Source: Paenibacillaceae bacterium
GTDB lineage: Bacteria > Bacillota > Bacilli > Paenibacillales > Paenibacillaceae
Length of the DNA stretch: 64,000 nt
Direction of reading: 5' to 3'
Assembly (NCBI GenBank): GCA_900766135.1
Contig: CAAFUF010000036.1
Span: forward strand, 124,001 to 188,000
Below, in pieces: positions 49,954 to 58,276 of the stretch (position 1 is its first letter; every line of letters begins with the position of its first letter). The notes under the pieces were generated by a model that worked only from the letters and a program-made list of their open reading frames with translations, made no database searches and had not been told where the DNA came from. Both the position numbers and the translations under genes were made by a program.

Positions 49954-51501
49954 ATGGAGCAGACGCTCCCATCCCACGCGAATTTTAAGCTATCAAGCAT
50001 CCTCGTGCCGCTGCTCGCCATCATCGCCGGGGTCTTCATGGTCGTGCTGGACAATACGGCGATGAACGTGGCCTTGTCGACGCTCGCCACCGATTTTGGC
50101 ACCGATCTTAAGACCTTGCAATGGGTCGTCACCGGTTACATGCTGGCCCAGGCTTCCGTCATCCCGTTATCGGGTTGGTTGTCCGACCGGTTCGGGGCGA
50201 AAACCATTTTTCTCGGCGCCGTCGTGTTGTTTACCGTCGGTTCCCTGCTGTGCGCGACGCCGAGCCGGGCGGAATGGCTGATCGCCTTCCGGGTCATTCA
50301 AGGCTTGGGCGGCGGCTGCGTGCTGCCGGTTGCGATGGCCTATGTATATAAATTAAGCCCGGCCAGCAAAGTGGGCGTCGTCATGGGCATCATGGGCATT
50401 CCCGTGCTGTTCGCCCCGGCCATCGGGCCCGTCCTGTCGGGCTGGCTGGTGGAGTATCATTCGTGGCGCTTGATTTTTCTGATTAATATTCCCGTCGGGA
50501 TTCTTTGCCTGGCCATCGGGATTTTCAAGTTGCCGAAAGTGGAGCGAAATCCGGTCGCCGGCATCGACAAATGGGGCATGCTCCTCGGGCCGCTGGCGTT
50601 TGCTTCCCTGTCTTATGGCGTCAGCCAAGGCGCGGAAAGCTGGAGCGCCAATAAAACGATCCTCGGCCTTGCCATCGGCGGCGTTGCCCTGATCGCCTTT
50701 GTCATCGCCGAACTGAAGACCCGAACCCCGCTGCTTGAGCTGCGCATCTTCCGCTCGGTCGATTTCAGCGCCGGCATTTTCGTCCAGTGGGTAGGACAGT
50801 TTGGTCTATATGGGGCGCTGTTCCTGCTGCCCCAGTTCTTGCAGCAAGCCCGCGGATTCGGCGCGTTCGACACCGGCTTGACCTTGCTGCCGCAAGCGAT
50901 CGCCTCCGGGCTGATCATGCCGATCGCCGGGATTCTGTTCGATCGGATCGGCGTTCGTTGGCTGGTCGTGCTGGGACTCAGCTTGGTCTCCGGAGCGTTG
51001 TTCCAATACTCGCACGTTGATCTGACGACCGAAAGCCATCAGTTGATCCTCCCGCTGATCATGTGCGGCGCGGGAATGGGCATGATGACGATGCCGATGA
51101 ACAACCATCTGCTCAACAAGGCGCCGAAACCGCTGATCAACCGCGTTACGTCCCTGACGAACTCCATGCAGCAGGTCATCAATTCGCTGGCCATTTCCAC
51201 GTTGGTGACCATCCTAACCTCCAGAGCCACGTTCCGCGGGGATGAAATGAAAGCCGCTGCCGCGCAAGCAGCCCAAACGGCCGGCGATTTGACACAGGCG
51301 GCTGCCGGATCGGCCGAGGCGATGCGCCAGGCGGCGGCAACCGCGTTAGCAAAAGGGTTTGACGATACCTTTTTCATTATGATGTTCGTGGCGATGGGCG
51401 GCGCTGTTCTCGGATTATTGCTGCGTCGCAACCGTCCGGCCAAGGAAGAACCGCAAGAAACGGCCCGGCCGATCACCGGCGCGGAAAGCATCAACCATTA
51501 A
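49954..51501 (+). CDS. DHA2-family multidrug exporter (EmrB/QacA type)
   Basis: 515 residues with 14 helices. Motif D1 VVLDNTAMNVALSTL carries the essential Asp in helix 1, motif A LSDRFGAKTIFL, motif B FRVIQGLGGG, motif C GPVLSGWLVEYHSWR. An Ala-rich external loop lies before the last helix (AAAQAAQTAGDLTQAA). It should export drugs by proton antiport. AGGAGG precedes the ATG. Repressed presumably by the divergent TetR. Its stop overlaps the convergent phosphatase gene by three bases. Confidence 0.93.
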   Translation: MEQTLPSHANFKLSSILVPLLAIIAGVFMVVLDNTAMNVALSTLATDFGTDLKTLQWVVTGYMLAQASVIPLSGWLSDRFGAKTIFLGAVVLFTVGSLLCATPSRAEWLIAFRVIQGLGGGCVLPVAMAYVYKLSPASKVGVVMGIMGIPVLFAPAIGPVLSGWLVEYHSWRLIFLINIPVGILCLAIGIFKLPKVERNPVAGIDKWGMLLGPLAFASLSYGVSQGAESWSANKTILGLAIGGVALIAFVIAELKTRTPLLELRIFRSVDFSAGIFVQWVGQFGLYGALFLLPQFLQQARGFGAFDTGLTLLPQAIASGLIMPIAGILFDRIGVRWLVVLGLSLVSGALFQYSHVDLTTESHQLILPLIMCGAGMGMMTMPMNNHLLNKAPKPLINRVTSLTNSMQQVINSLAISTLVTILTSRATFRGDEMKAAAAQAAQTAGDLTQAAAGSAEAMRQAAATALAKGFDDTFFIMMFVAMGGAVLGLLLRRNRPAKEEPQETARPITGAESINH

Positions 51502-52754
51502 CGGGTTAGCGTAAACTCGTCCAGCTTTCCGCCGTCCACGGCATAAGCCGCGTAAGTCAGCGTCAGCTCGCTTACGGTGATTCCGGCAAACGTCTGCTCG
51601 TTCGGTTGGGAATGTAGGGCGTGGTAGAACTTGTCTTTTTTCAAAACATTAAATTTGGGACCGGACGTGTTGGTGACGACATAGACGGTCCCTTTGCCGT
51701 CCGGGGCGATTTGCCCGTCCCGCAGGGGATAGGACCTGGAATACTCATGGTTGTGGCCTTGCAGCACCAGATCTACGCCATATTCGTCAAACACCTGGAT
51801 CCAGTCCTCGATTTTGTCGTACTGATTCCCGCCGTAAGCCGGGCGATGCATCGCCACAATCGTCCAGGGTTTGCCGTTCTTGCGCAAATCCTCCTTGAGC
51901 CAAGCCGTCTGCCGCTTGAGGTTGGATTCCGTATTCAGCACCACGAAATGGACGAATCCATAGTCGAAGGTATACGTGGTCCCGGGCGTTGCCCCTTCCG
52001 CCCCGTTCTCCGGCAACCGAAAATGCGACGCAAATGCCGAAGCGTCCCCTGAAACCTCATCATGATTGCCCGCCACCGGCATAAGCGGCACCCGTGTCAG
52101 CCATTTCGAAGCTTGCCCAAACAGCCATTTCCAACCCTGCTCCTCGTCCGGGTTCTCCGTCAAATCCCCGTTATGCACGATGAACCGGGCGTCCGGAAAC
52201 GTTTGAAACGCCTTGTCCAGCGTCCGCGCCCAAAGTTTGAAATCCGACTTCTTCTCTCCTTGGGAATCCGATACATTGATGAACGTAAACGCCTGCGGCT
52301 CCGCCGCTTCCGTCACAAAGCCGGACGGCACGCTCCAGCCGCCTTCCTGCCCGTTGCCCACGCGATAGACATACGCCGTTCCGGGGCGAAGTCCGGTGGC
52401 CAGCGCTTTGTGCACAGTATACTGCCCGCCGCTGCTGCTTCCGCGCCCCGCCTCGATCTCGGTAGATTTCGCCTCGATGGTGAGCACCCCGGAATCGTTC
52501 CAGGAGGACACCGTCCCGTCCCCCTCCATCAGTTGCAGAATCCCCGCTCCCCCTGCCTTGCCTTCCGTCTGCCAGGTGAATGCCATCGTTGTCCGCGCAT
52601 CCCCGCCGATCGTCATCACGATCGACTCCGGTTTGAGTACAGCGGAGGCGGATTCGTTGGAAGGCATTATTTGGGACCATCCAAAAAGGACGCCCCCGAG
52701 CAGCAATGCGAAGAACAGTACCCCCAGCCAAACCATCTCTCTCCGACCTTTCAT
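51498..52754 (-). CDS. Secreted metallophosphatase with fibronectin-like domain
   Basis: 418 residues. One N-terminal helix (MVWLGVLFFALLLGGVLF) anchors or exports it. A beta domain of about 110 residues (AFTWQTEGKAG, GTAYVYRVGNG) resembles purple acid phosphatase N-domain. The catalytic domain has VSDSQG, HNGDLTEN, PVAGNHDE, AMHRPAYG and LQGHNHEYSRS, the di-metal ligands. It probably releases phosphate from organic esters outside the cell. AAGGAG precedes the ATG. A TTGACA/TATCTT promoter is upstream and the VTC operon is divergent. Confidence 0.9.
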   Translation of the reverse strand: MKGRREMVWLGVLFFALLLGGVLFGWSQIMPSNESASAVLKPESIVMTIGGDARTTMAFTWQTEGKAGGAGILQLMEGDGTVSSWNDSGVLTIEAKSTEIEAGRGSSSGGQYTVHKALATGLRPGTAYVYRVGNGQEGGWSVPSGFVTEAAEPQAFTFINVSDSQGEKKSDFKLWARTLDKAFQTFPDARFIVHNGDLTENPDEEQGWKWLFGQASKWLTRVPLMPVAGNHDEVSGDASAFASHFRLPENGAEGATPGTTYTFDYGFVHFVVLNTESNLKRQTAWLKEDLRKNGKPWTIVAMHRPAYGGNQYDKIEDWIQVFDEYGVDLVLQGHNHEYSRSYPLRDGQIAPDGKGTVYVVTNTSGPKFNVLKKDKFYHALHSQPNEQTFAGITVSELTLTYAAYAVDGGKLDEFTLTR

Positions 52755-52781
52755 GCAAAAATCTCCTTATGAATTTCCCTT

Positions 52782-52811
52782 AAGATACGGCCCGAAGTCG
52801 TCCTCTGTCAA
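52782..52811 (-). promoter_or_regulatory. Promoter of the metallophosphatase
   Basis: TTGACA (52806-52811) and TATCTT (52782-52787), spacer 18. Confidence 0.72.
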
Positions 52812-52827
52812 CTTCCGGGCTTACACA

Positions 52828-52856
52828 TTTTAACATTTGTCAACGCAGTGTTAAAA
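52828..52856. promoter_or_regulatory. Inverted repeat with PhoP-box-like elements
   Basis: TTTTAACA and TGTTAAAA lie 13 bases apart. Read on minus, TTAACA-CTGCG-TTGACA gives two PhoP-like hexamers (TTHACA) with the 11-base period. It lies between the divergent phosphatase and VTC operons. PhoP control is a hypothesis. Confidence 0.4.
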
Positions 52857-52954
52857 CTTTCAGTTGTTTTTCAGTTTGCATTAAGTGGACAATCAGGGAG
52901 CCTTGATAGGATAGATGACATCATTCAGACGGTTCCCGAGAAAAGAGGTGCAAC

Positions 52955-53668
52955 TTGAACCCGAAGCTAAAGTACCGCCACGAGTTGAAATTTATGATCA
53001 ACCGCCACCAGTACTACGTCCTCCGCCAGCGGCTGAGAGGATTAGCCCGGCATGACGAGCATGCGGGGCAGAGCGGTGAATACCATATTCGCAGCCTTTA
53101 CTTCGACGACATTAACAACTCCGCACTGCATGAAAAATTAGGGGGCATCCATGACCGCCGCAAGTACCGGATCCGGATTTACAACCAGCGGGACGACCTG
53201 ATCCATTTCGAGAAAAAAATCAAAACCGGCGATTATATCGCCAAGGTGAAGGAGCGGTTAACCCGGGACATGGTGGACGCCATCCTGGCCGGACGGATCG
53301 AAGTGCTGAACGTGCCGGATAAGCCGCTGCTGCTTGAGCTGTACCGCGAAATGAAGCAGCAACTGCTCGCTCCGCGGGTGATCGTCGACTATGTGCGCGA
53401 ACCGTTTGTCTGCCCGAACGGCAACGTGCGGATCACGTTCGACAAGGACTTGCGGACCGGGCTTCACGCCGTCGACCTGTTCGATCGTGAGTTACAGCCC
53501 GTCTCGGCCATCGACGACCAGCTGATCATTCTGGAGGTCAAGTATGACGAGTACCTTCCCGATGTTCTCCGGGCCGCCCTGCAATTGGAGGGCCTCCGAC
53601 AACAATCGGCATCCAAATACGTCATTTGCCGCAAATATTTGAAGACCAATGCATGGGAGGATTATTAA
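52955..53668 (+). CDS. VTC-domain polyphosphate polymerase
   Basis: 237 residues made almost wholly of the VTC catalytic tunnel domain: YRHELKFMINRHQY, YHIRSLYFDDINNSALHEKL, YRIRIYNQRDDLIHFEKKIK, RVIVDYVREPF and LIILEVKYDEYLPD. The basic and acidic tunnel residues are conserved in these motifs. In yeast Vtc4 the domain makes polyphosphate from ATP. No membrane part is present here. It starts with TTG after AGAGGTGCAAC. The DUF4956 membrane protein begins three bases later. Confidence 0.9.
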   Translation: MNPKLKYRHELKFMINRHQYYVLRQRLRGLARHDEHAGQSGEYHIRSLYFDDINNSALHEKLGGIHDRRKYRIRIYNQRDDLIHFEKKIKTGDYIAKVKERLTRDMVDAILAGRIEVLNVPDKPLLLELYREMKQQLLAPRVIVDYVREPFVCPNGNVRITFDKDLRTGLHAVDLFDRELQPVSAIDDQLIILEVKYDEYLPDVLRAALQLEGLRQQSASKYVICRKYLKTNAWEDY

Positions 53669-53671
53669 TTC

Positions 53672-54376
53672 ATGAACGTTGCAACCACCACAACCCCAAC
53701 GACCAATTTTAGTGATATCGTCAAAAATTCCATTCTGGACAATTTTGCTTCGGACATCAGCGTCAGCAAAATCATGATTACGTTAGGCGTTTCGTTCCTC
53801 ATCGGGATGTTCATTTACATTTTATATAAGCGGGTGTTCAGCGGGGTGCTGTACTCGAAAAGCTTCAACGTCTCGCTCATCGGCATGACGATGGTGACCG
53901 CGATGGTTATCATCGCCGTCAACTCCAACCTGGTGCTGTCGCTCGGGATGGTCGGTGCCTTGTCGATCGTTCGTTTCCGTACGCCGATCAAAGACCCCAC
54001 CGATCTGATCTTCCTGTTCTGGGCGGCAGCGGCCGGGATCGTCGCAGGAGCGGGCTTTTATGCGCTGGCTGCCATCGGTTCCGCGGTGATCGGCCTGATC
54101 CTGTTCCTGTTCATCAAGAGCAGCTCGCTGGAAACACCTTACCTGCTGGTCGTCAACTGCGAGAGCGACGAAAGCGAGCGGTTGGTTCATTCGCAAATCG
54201 GGCAAATGGTTAAACGCTACAACGTGAAGCAAAAAACCGTTACCTCCGGCAACATCGAAATGACGCTCGAAGTCCGCTTGCGCGATCAGGAAGGCAAATT
54301 CGTCAACCAAATTACCGGGCTCGGCGGCGTTAAAAATGCCGTGTTGATCAGCTATAACGGCGACTACGTATCCTAA
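53672..54376 (+). CDS. DUF4956 membrane protein
   Basis: 234 residues. Three or four helices (MITLGVSFLIGMFIYILYKRV, VTAMVIIAVNSNLVL, AAAGIVAGAGFYALAAIGSA) are followed by a cytoplasmic domain of about 90 residues (VVNCESDESERLVHSQIGQM). MVGALSIVRFRTPIKDPTDLIFLFW is the signature of this family, which pairs with VTC proteins in many bacteria. It may be the membrane channel or anchor for the polymerase. Very close spacing with both neighbours indicates one operon. Confidence 0.88.
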   Translation: MNVATTTTPTTNFSDIVKNSILDNFASDISVSKIMITLGVSFLIGMFIYILYKRVFSGVLYSKSFNVSLIGMTMVTAMVIIAVNSNLVLSLGMVGALSIVRFRTPIKDPTDLIFLFWAAAAGIVAGAGFYALAAIGSAVIGLILFLFIKSSSLETPYLLVVNCESDESERLVHSQIGQMVKRYNVKQKTVTSGNIEMTLEVRLRDQEGKFVNQITGLGGVKNAVLISYNGDYVS

Positions 54377-54398
54377 CGGAACCCGGAGGTGAAGGAGA

Positions 54399-56309
54399 AT
54401 GATGCGTAAAGGGACCCGGCTGTTGCTTTGGACTTGCGTTGGGCTGTTGTTTGTTGGCTTGATCGCCTGTGAGGCTATGAATGCCGGAGGAGCCGGGACA
54501 AACGGGCAGACGGTCACCGCCGGGAAGCGAGCGATCTCTGCGGAAGAGAAAAAGCTGGATGAAGAAGTGTTTCCCAAGGATCGGGTGGTCGACGTAAAAA
54601 TCACGATCGACGAGGCGGATTTCCAGGATATGCTGGACAATGCCAGCGCCGAGGAATTCATGACGGCAGCGGTCGATTACAACGGGCGGCATTTCGAGAA
54701 CGTCGGGATACGCACCAAAGGCAATTTGAGTCTCCGCAGCGTCGTGCAGATGACCGATTCCGACCGGTACAGCTTTAAGCTGTCTTTTGACGAATATGTG
54801 AATCAAACGTTGGACGGCATTCAGAAGATTAATCTGAATAATAATTACAGCGATGCCACATCCATGCGCGAGTTTCTGGCCTACGAGTTGGCCGAGCGGA
54901 TGGGGTTGCCTACGCCAAAATATTCGTACGTGAATGTGTACGTCAACGATGAGCTATGGGGGTTCTACCTGGCGGTGGAACAAATCGGGGACGCCTATCT
55001 GAAGCGGCATTTCGGCAATGCCTACGGGGCTTTGTACAAAGGGGAAATGACCGGCAGCGGCAGCGATTTGACTTGGCTGGGCGACGATCCGTCGGCTTAT
55101 ACCGGGCTGGCGTTGAAATCGGAAACGACGAACGGCGACATTTTGATCGATATGCTGGATGAACTGAATAACGGCAGCGACTTTGAAAAATACATCAACG
55201 TGCCGGACGCGCTGGGCTACATTGCGCTGAACGTGCTGACGAACAATATGGACAGCTACCTTGGCAGCAACAAGCAAAACTACTACCTGTACGAAGACGA
55301 CGGGGTCTTCTCCATCCTGCCTTGGGATTACAACATGGCTTTTGGCGGGATGGGCGGCGGCATGGGAATGGGCCGCGGCGGCGGACGGGGCCGCGGCGAC
55401 GCGGGCGCGAATCGCCCGGGTGCTACGGCGGGCGAGGCCGGTAGCACGGATGGTGCAGGCGCGGCTCCGGGCGGCGAAGCCGCCGGCCGGACTAGTCTGC
55501 TGATCGACGAGCCGACGCAAGGCGCGCTGTCCGAACGGCCGCTGGTGGCGAAGCTGCTGGCGATCGGGGAATACAAGGCGCAGTACCATGAAATGTTGCA
55601 GCAAGCGATCGACGGCTACCTCGCGAACGACCATTTCTCCGCACGCGTGACGGCGCTGTCGGAGCTGATCTCGCCATATGTGAAGGTCGATCCGACGGCC
55701 TTTTACACCTATGAGGAGTACGAGCAGGCCGTGCCCCAACTGATCAGCACCAACGCCAGCCAGGTGGAGAGCATCCGGCAGCAGCTCGACGGCACGGTCG
55801 CCTCGTCCGGCGACGGCTCGGGCAGCGGCGGCGGCTTTGGCGGCATGGGCGGCATGGGCGGCTGGCGGAACGCCCGTGCGGCGGCGCAAGGCGGCGGCCC
55901 CGGCGACGCCGACGGGCAGAGCGTGCCGCAGGCCGGCGAAGGCACGCCGGGCAGCGACGGCGCAGCGCCAGGCCAAGCCGGGCAGCCACCCGCGGGCGGC
56001 GAGGCCGGCGGGCCCCCGGCCCTTCCGGAGGACTTTCAGCCTCCGGAAGGGTTCCCGGGCGACGCCGGGGCGCCAGGCGCTGCCGCAGAAGGCGCGAGCC
56101 AGGCCCGCTCGGCGGGCGGCGACCGCGCCCAAGGCGGCGGCTTCCCCGGCGGCCCAATGGACGGCGGCCCCGGCGGGTTCGGCGGGTTCGGAGCCGCCGC
56201 CCCGGCCGCAGCTAGCAGCCGCGGCGAAGCCCTATTCACCGCCATCTCCCTGCTGATTCTGCTGGGCGCCGCCGGGTTCGTGGCCATCTTCCGCCGCAAG
56301 CGGCTCTAA
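54399..56309 (+). CDS. CotH kinase-family lipoprotein with Gly/Ala/Pro-rich region
   Basis: 636 residues. Signal peptide with lipobox (LIAC), then a CotH domain: LRSVVQMTDSDRYSFKLSFD, NLNNNYSDATSMREFLAYEL, YLAVEQIGD and DGVFSILPWDYNMAFGG, the last with the metal Asp. CotH proteins are atypical kinases of secreted proteins. From residue 310 on, Gly-, Ala- and Pro-rich low-complexity segments interrupt and follow the domain (GGMGGGMGMGRGGGRGRG). A C-terminal helix with RRKRL is a membrane anchor without LPxTG. GC is higher there. Two adjacent ATGs after GGAGGTGAAGGAGA. It may modify surface proteins using the VTC partner. Confidence 0.87.
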   Translation: MMRKGTRLLLWTCVGLLFVGLIACEAMNAGGAGTNGQTVTAGKRAISAEEKKLDEEVFPKDRVVDVKITIDEADFQDMLDNASAEEFMTAAVDYNGRHFENVGIRTKGNLSLRSVVQMTDSDRYSFKLSFDEYVNQTLDGIQKINLNNNYSDATSMREFLAYELAERMGLPTPKYSYVNVYVNDELWGFYLAVEQIGDAYLKRHFGNAYGALYKGEMTGSGSDLTWLGDDPSAYTGLALKSETTNGDILIDMLDELNNGSDFEKYINVPDALGYIALNVLTNNMDSYLGSNKQNYYLYEDDGVFSILPWDYNMAFGGMGGGMGMGRGGGRGRGDAGANRPGATAGEAGSTDGAGAAPGGEAAGRTSLLIDEPTQGALSERPLVAKLLAIGEYKAQYHEMLQQAIDGYLANDHFSARVTALSELISPYVKVDPTAFYTYEEYEQAVPQLISTNASQVESIRQQLDGTVASSGDGSGSGGGFGGMGGMGGWRNARAAAQGGGPGDADGQSVPQAGEGTPGSDGAAPGQAGQPPAGGEAGGPPALPEDFQPPEGFPGDAGAPGAAAEGASQARSAGGDRAQGGGFPGGPMDGGPGGFGGFGAAAPAAASSRGEALFTAISLLILLGAAGFVAIFRRKRL

Positions 56310-56394
56310 ATCTGAATTGTATTCGTTTTTTCGCATACATCTTGATCGGTTAGAAGCGGCATCCGGGATAGAGAGAGTACCGTTGTACCGAACA

Positions 56395-56585
56395 AAGAAA
56401 ATTAGGGGCGAGAATGCATCTATTTTCTCGGATCATCGGCTTCTGACGAAAATAACGGCAATAGTGCAGTTATTTTCGCTAAAAAGGTCCGATTTGCACC
56501 AAACCACAGAGAATAACTGCATCTCTGCAACTAACCTGCTATTTAGGGCTGAAATGTGCGCAAACAACTGCAGTTACGCATTTAA
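56395..56585. repeat. Intergenic palindrome-like repeats (CTGCAGTTA type)
   Basis: Pieces such as GTGCAGTTATTTTCGCT, AATAACTGCA and ACTGCAGTTACGCA recur in both orientations, with ATAACGGCAATA and CTGCTATTTAGGG between. The pattern is like the repeats at 1251 and 11655. The 56310-56630 gap has no credible ORF. Confidence 0.55.
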
Positions 56586-56630
56586 TGGTTTCACCCCTGA
56601 GGTTTCATCGGCGAACTCGCCTTAAGCGGT

Positions 56631-56661
56631 AAAAAGACCTGTATTCTATGCAGGTCTTTTT
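56631..56661. terminator. Bidirectional terminator between cotH and the YesN-type gene
   Basis: Perfect 11-base stem AAAAAGACCTG/CAGGTCTTTTT with a nine-base loop. Confidence 0.85.
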
Positions 56662-56680
56662 GTTCGCCAATCCAGCTCCC

Positions 56681-58276
56681 CTATGCCTCGAGCTCCCGGA
56701 ACTCCGTTGGCGTCATGCCGGTCACCTTTTTGAACACCTGGGTGAAGTAGCGCGGGTCCTGGTAACCGACCATCGGGGCCACCTGGAACACCTTGACGTG
56801 GCTGTTTTTCAGGATATACTTGGCCTTCTCGATACGGCACTCCGTCAAATATTCGAGGAACGTATAGCCGGTCACCTGCTTGAACAGCAGGCAAAAATGG
56901 CTGATGCTCAGGTCGGCCCGCTCCGCAACCTCCTCCATGCTGAGGTCCTTATGATAGTTGCTCAGAATGTACTCCTGCGTCTTGGCAATTACCGTTTGTA
57001 CGTTGTCCTTGAACTGGCTTTCCCGGCTTTCGCTGATCCATCGGCCGAAGTTCTCTTTAAGCAGTCCGATCATCTCATGCAGCGTCCCAAGAGAGTGCAG
57101 CTCCTGCAGCAAGCCCTCCAGCGACCACTCCGACAGGAGGTTCATCTGTTCGTATTGCCGGAACATCACCACCGTCAATTCCACGATGATCCGCTCGGCG
57201 GCTTCCTTCGTGAAGGCCTGCTCCTCAATATATTGCTTCGTTTCATCCAGGGCGGACAGCAGCCGCTCCCGGTTCAACGTCCGGATGCTGTCCAGGAGCA
57301 CCGCTTCCAGCGGCTTCGGATACTTCGCCTCCCGGTCAGTCCCGGTCTCCCGGCTCGGGTGATCGATGAACACGCCCGCCCGATCGCTGTAAAACCGCTG
57401 ATACAAAGCCCGGGTGGCACCTTGGTATGCCTCGCTCAAACGCTCCATCCCTGCTGCCGTTTGGCTGAATCCGATCGAGCAGGACAGCTTGGTGTTGAGC
57501 TGAAGTTGCCGGATCACATCGCTCCCCAGCTCCTCCTTTTGATTCGTGAGCGTGCTCGGAAACAGCATTACCCACTCCCCGCCATGAAAGGGGAACATCG
57601 TCAGCGCCCCGTGCGCCATCGACCATTCTCCCAAAATGTTTCGGACCGCAAACAGCCACAGCCGCCGCTCCTCCGGCGACCACTGCTCATTCAGCTTTAC
57701 GAAATGATCCAGCTGGATCACCGCCATGAAATAATCCTGCATCAGCTCGCTGTTCTCCAGCCAGCGCATATGCTGCAAATGGCTTTGGCTTTGGTTGCCT
57801 TCGATAAATTCGGCAAACATGCGCTCCCTCGCCAACATGGACAGCACCTGCACCGAATGGAGCAGCTTGTCGTTCTCCATCTGTTTCTCCAAGGTTTTCT
57901 TGGCCCGCCGGATCATTTCGATCAGCTCATCATGGTCGATCGGTTTCAGCAGATAGTCGAATGCGCCTTCCCGCAGCGCCTCCCGTGCATATTCAAACTC
58001 CCCATAGCCGCTGACAAAAATAAACAACCGGTTCGCGTTTTCCGCCAACACTTCCTTCATTAACGTGATCCCGTCCATCCCCGGCATGCGAATATCGCTA
58101 ATGATCATATGCGGCGACAGCTCGTGGACGAGCTGCAGCGCCGCTTCGCCGCCCCGCGCCTCTCCGACGATCTCCAGATCCAGTTCCTCCCAAGGCACGG
58201 CCACTCTCAAGCTTCGCAAAATCACCGGTTCATCATCGACCAAAATAACCCGATATTTGTCTCCTTTCTCTACCAT
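56681..58276 (-). CDS. YesN-type response regulator with AraC DNA-binding domain
   Basis: 531 residues. Receiver with VILVDDEP and phosphoacceptor Asp61 in MIISDIRMPGMDG. A central region of about 270 residues has GGDEF-like weak similarity (LNEQWSPEERRLWLF and SCSIGFSQTAAGMERL), as often seen in Paenibacillus YesN proteins. The C-terminal AraC double helix-turn-helix is EVAERADLSISHFCLLF and VAPMVGYQDPRYFTQVFK. It overlaps the preceding binding-protein gene by seven bases, so the kinase, binding protein and regulator are translated together. Likely controls sugar uptake genes. Confidence 0.92.
   Translation of the reverse strand: MVEKGDKYRVILVDDEPVILRSLRVAVPWEELDLEIVGEARGGEAALQLVHELSPHMIISDIRMPGMDGITLMKEVLAENANRLFIFVSGYGEFEYAREALREGAFDYLLKPIDHDELIEMIRRAKKTLEKQMENDKLLHSVQVLSMLARERMFAEFIEGNQSQSHLQHMRWLENSELMQDYFMAVIQLDHFVKLNEQWSPEERRLWLFAVRNILGEWSMAHGALTMFPFHGGEWVMLFPSTLTNQKEELGSDVIRQLQLNTKLSCSIGFSQTAAGMERLSEAYQGATRALYQRFYSDRAGVFIDHPSRETGTDREAKYPKPLEAVLLDSIRTLNRERLLSALDETKQYIEEQAFTKEAAERIIVELTVVMFRQYEQMNLLSEWSLEGLLQELHSLGTLHEMIGLLKENFGRWISESRESQFKDNVQTVIAKTQEYILSNYHKDLSMEEVAERADLSISHFCLLFKQVTGYTFLEYLTECRIEKAKYILKNSHVKVFQVAPMVGYQDPRYFTQVFKKVTGMTPTEFRELEA

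Noticed and set aside
54954..56132. 392-codon minus-strand frame within cotH
   Set aside because: It is antisense to a GC-rich low-complexity region of a strong CotH gene and is Ala/Arg-rich without any family motif.
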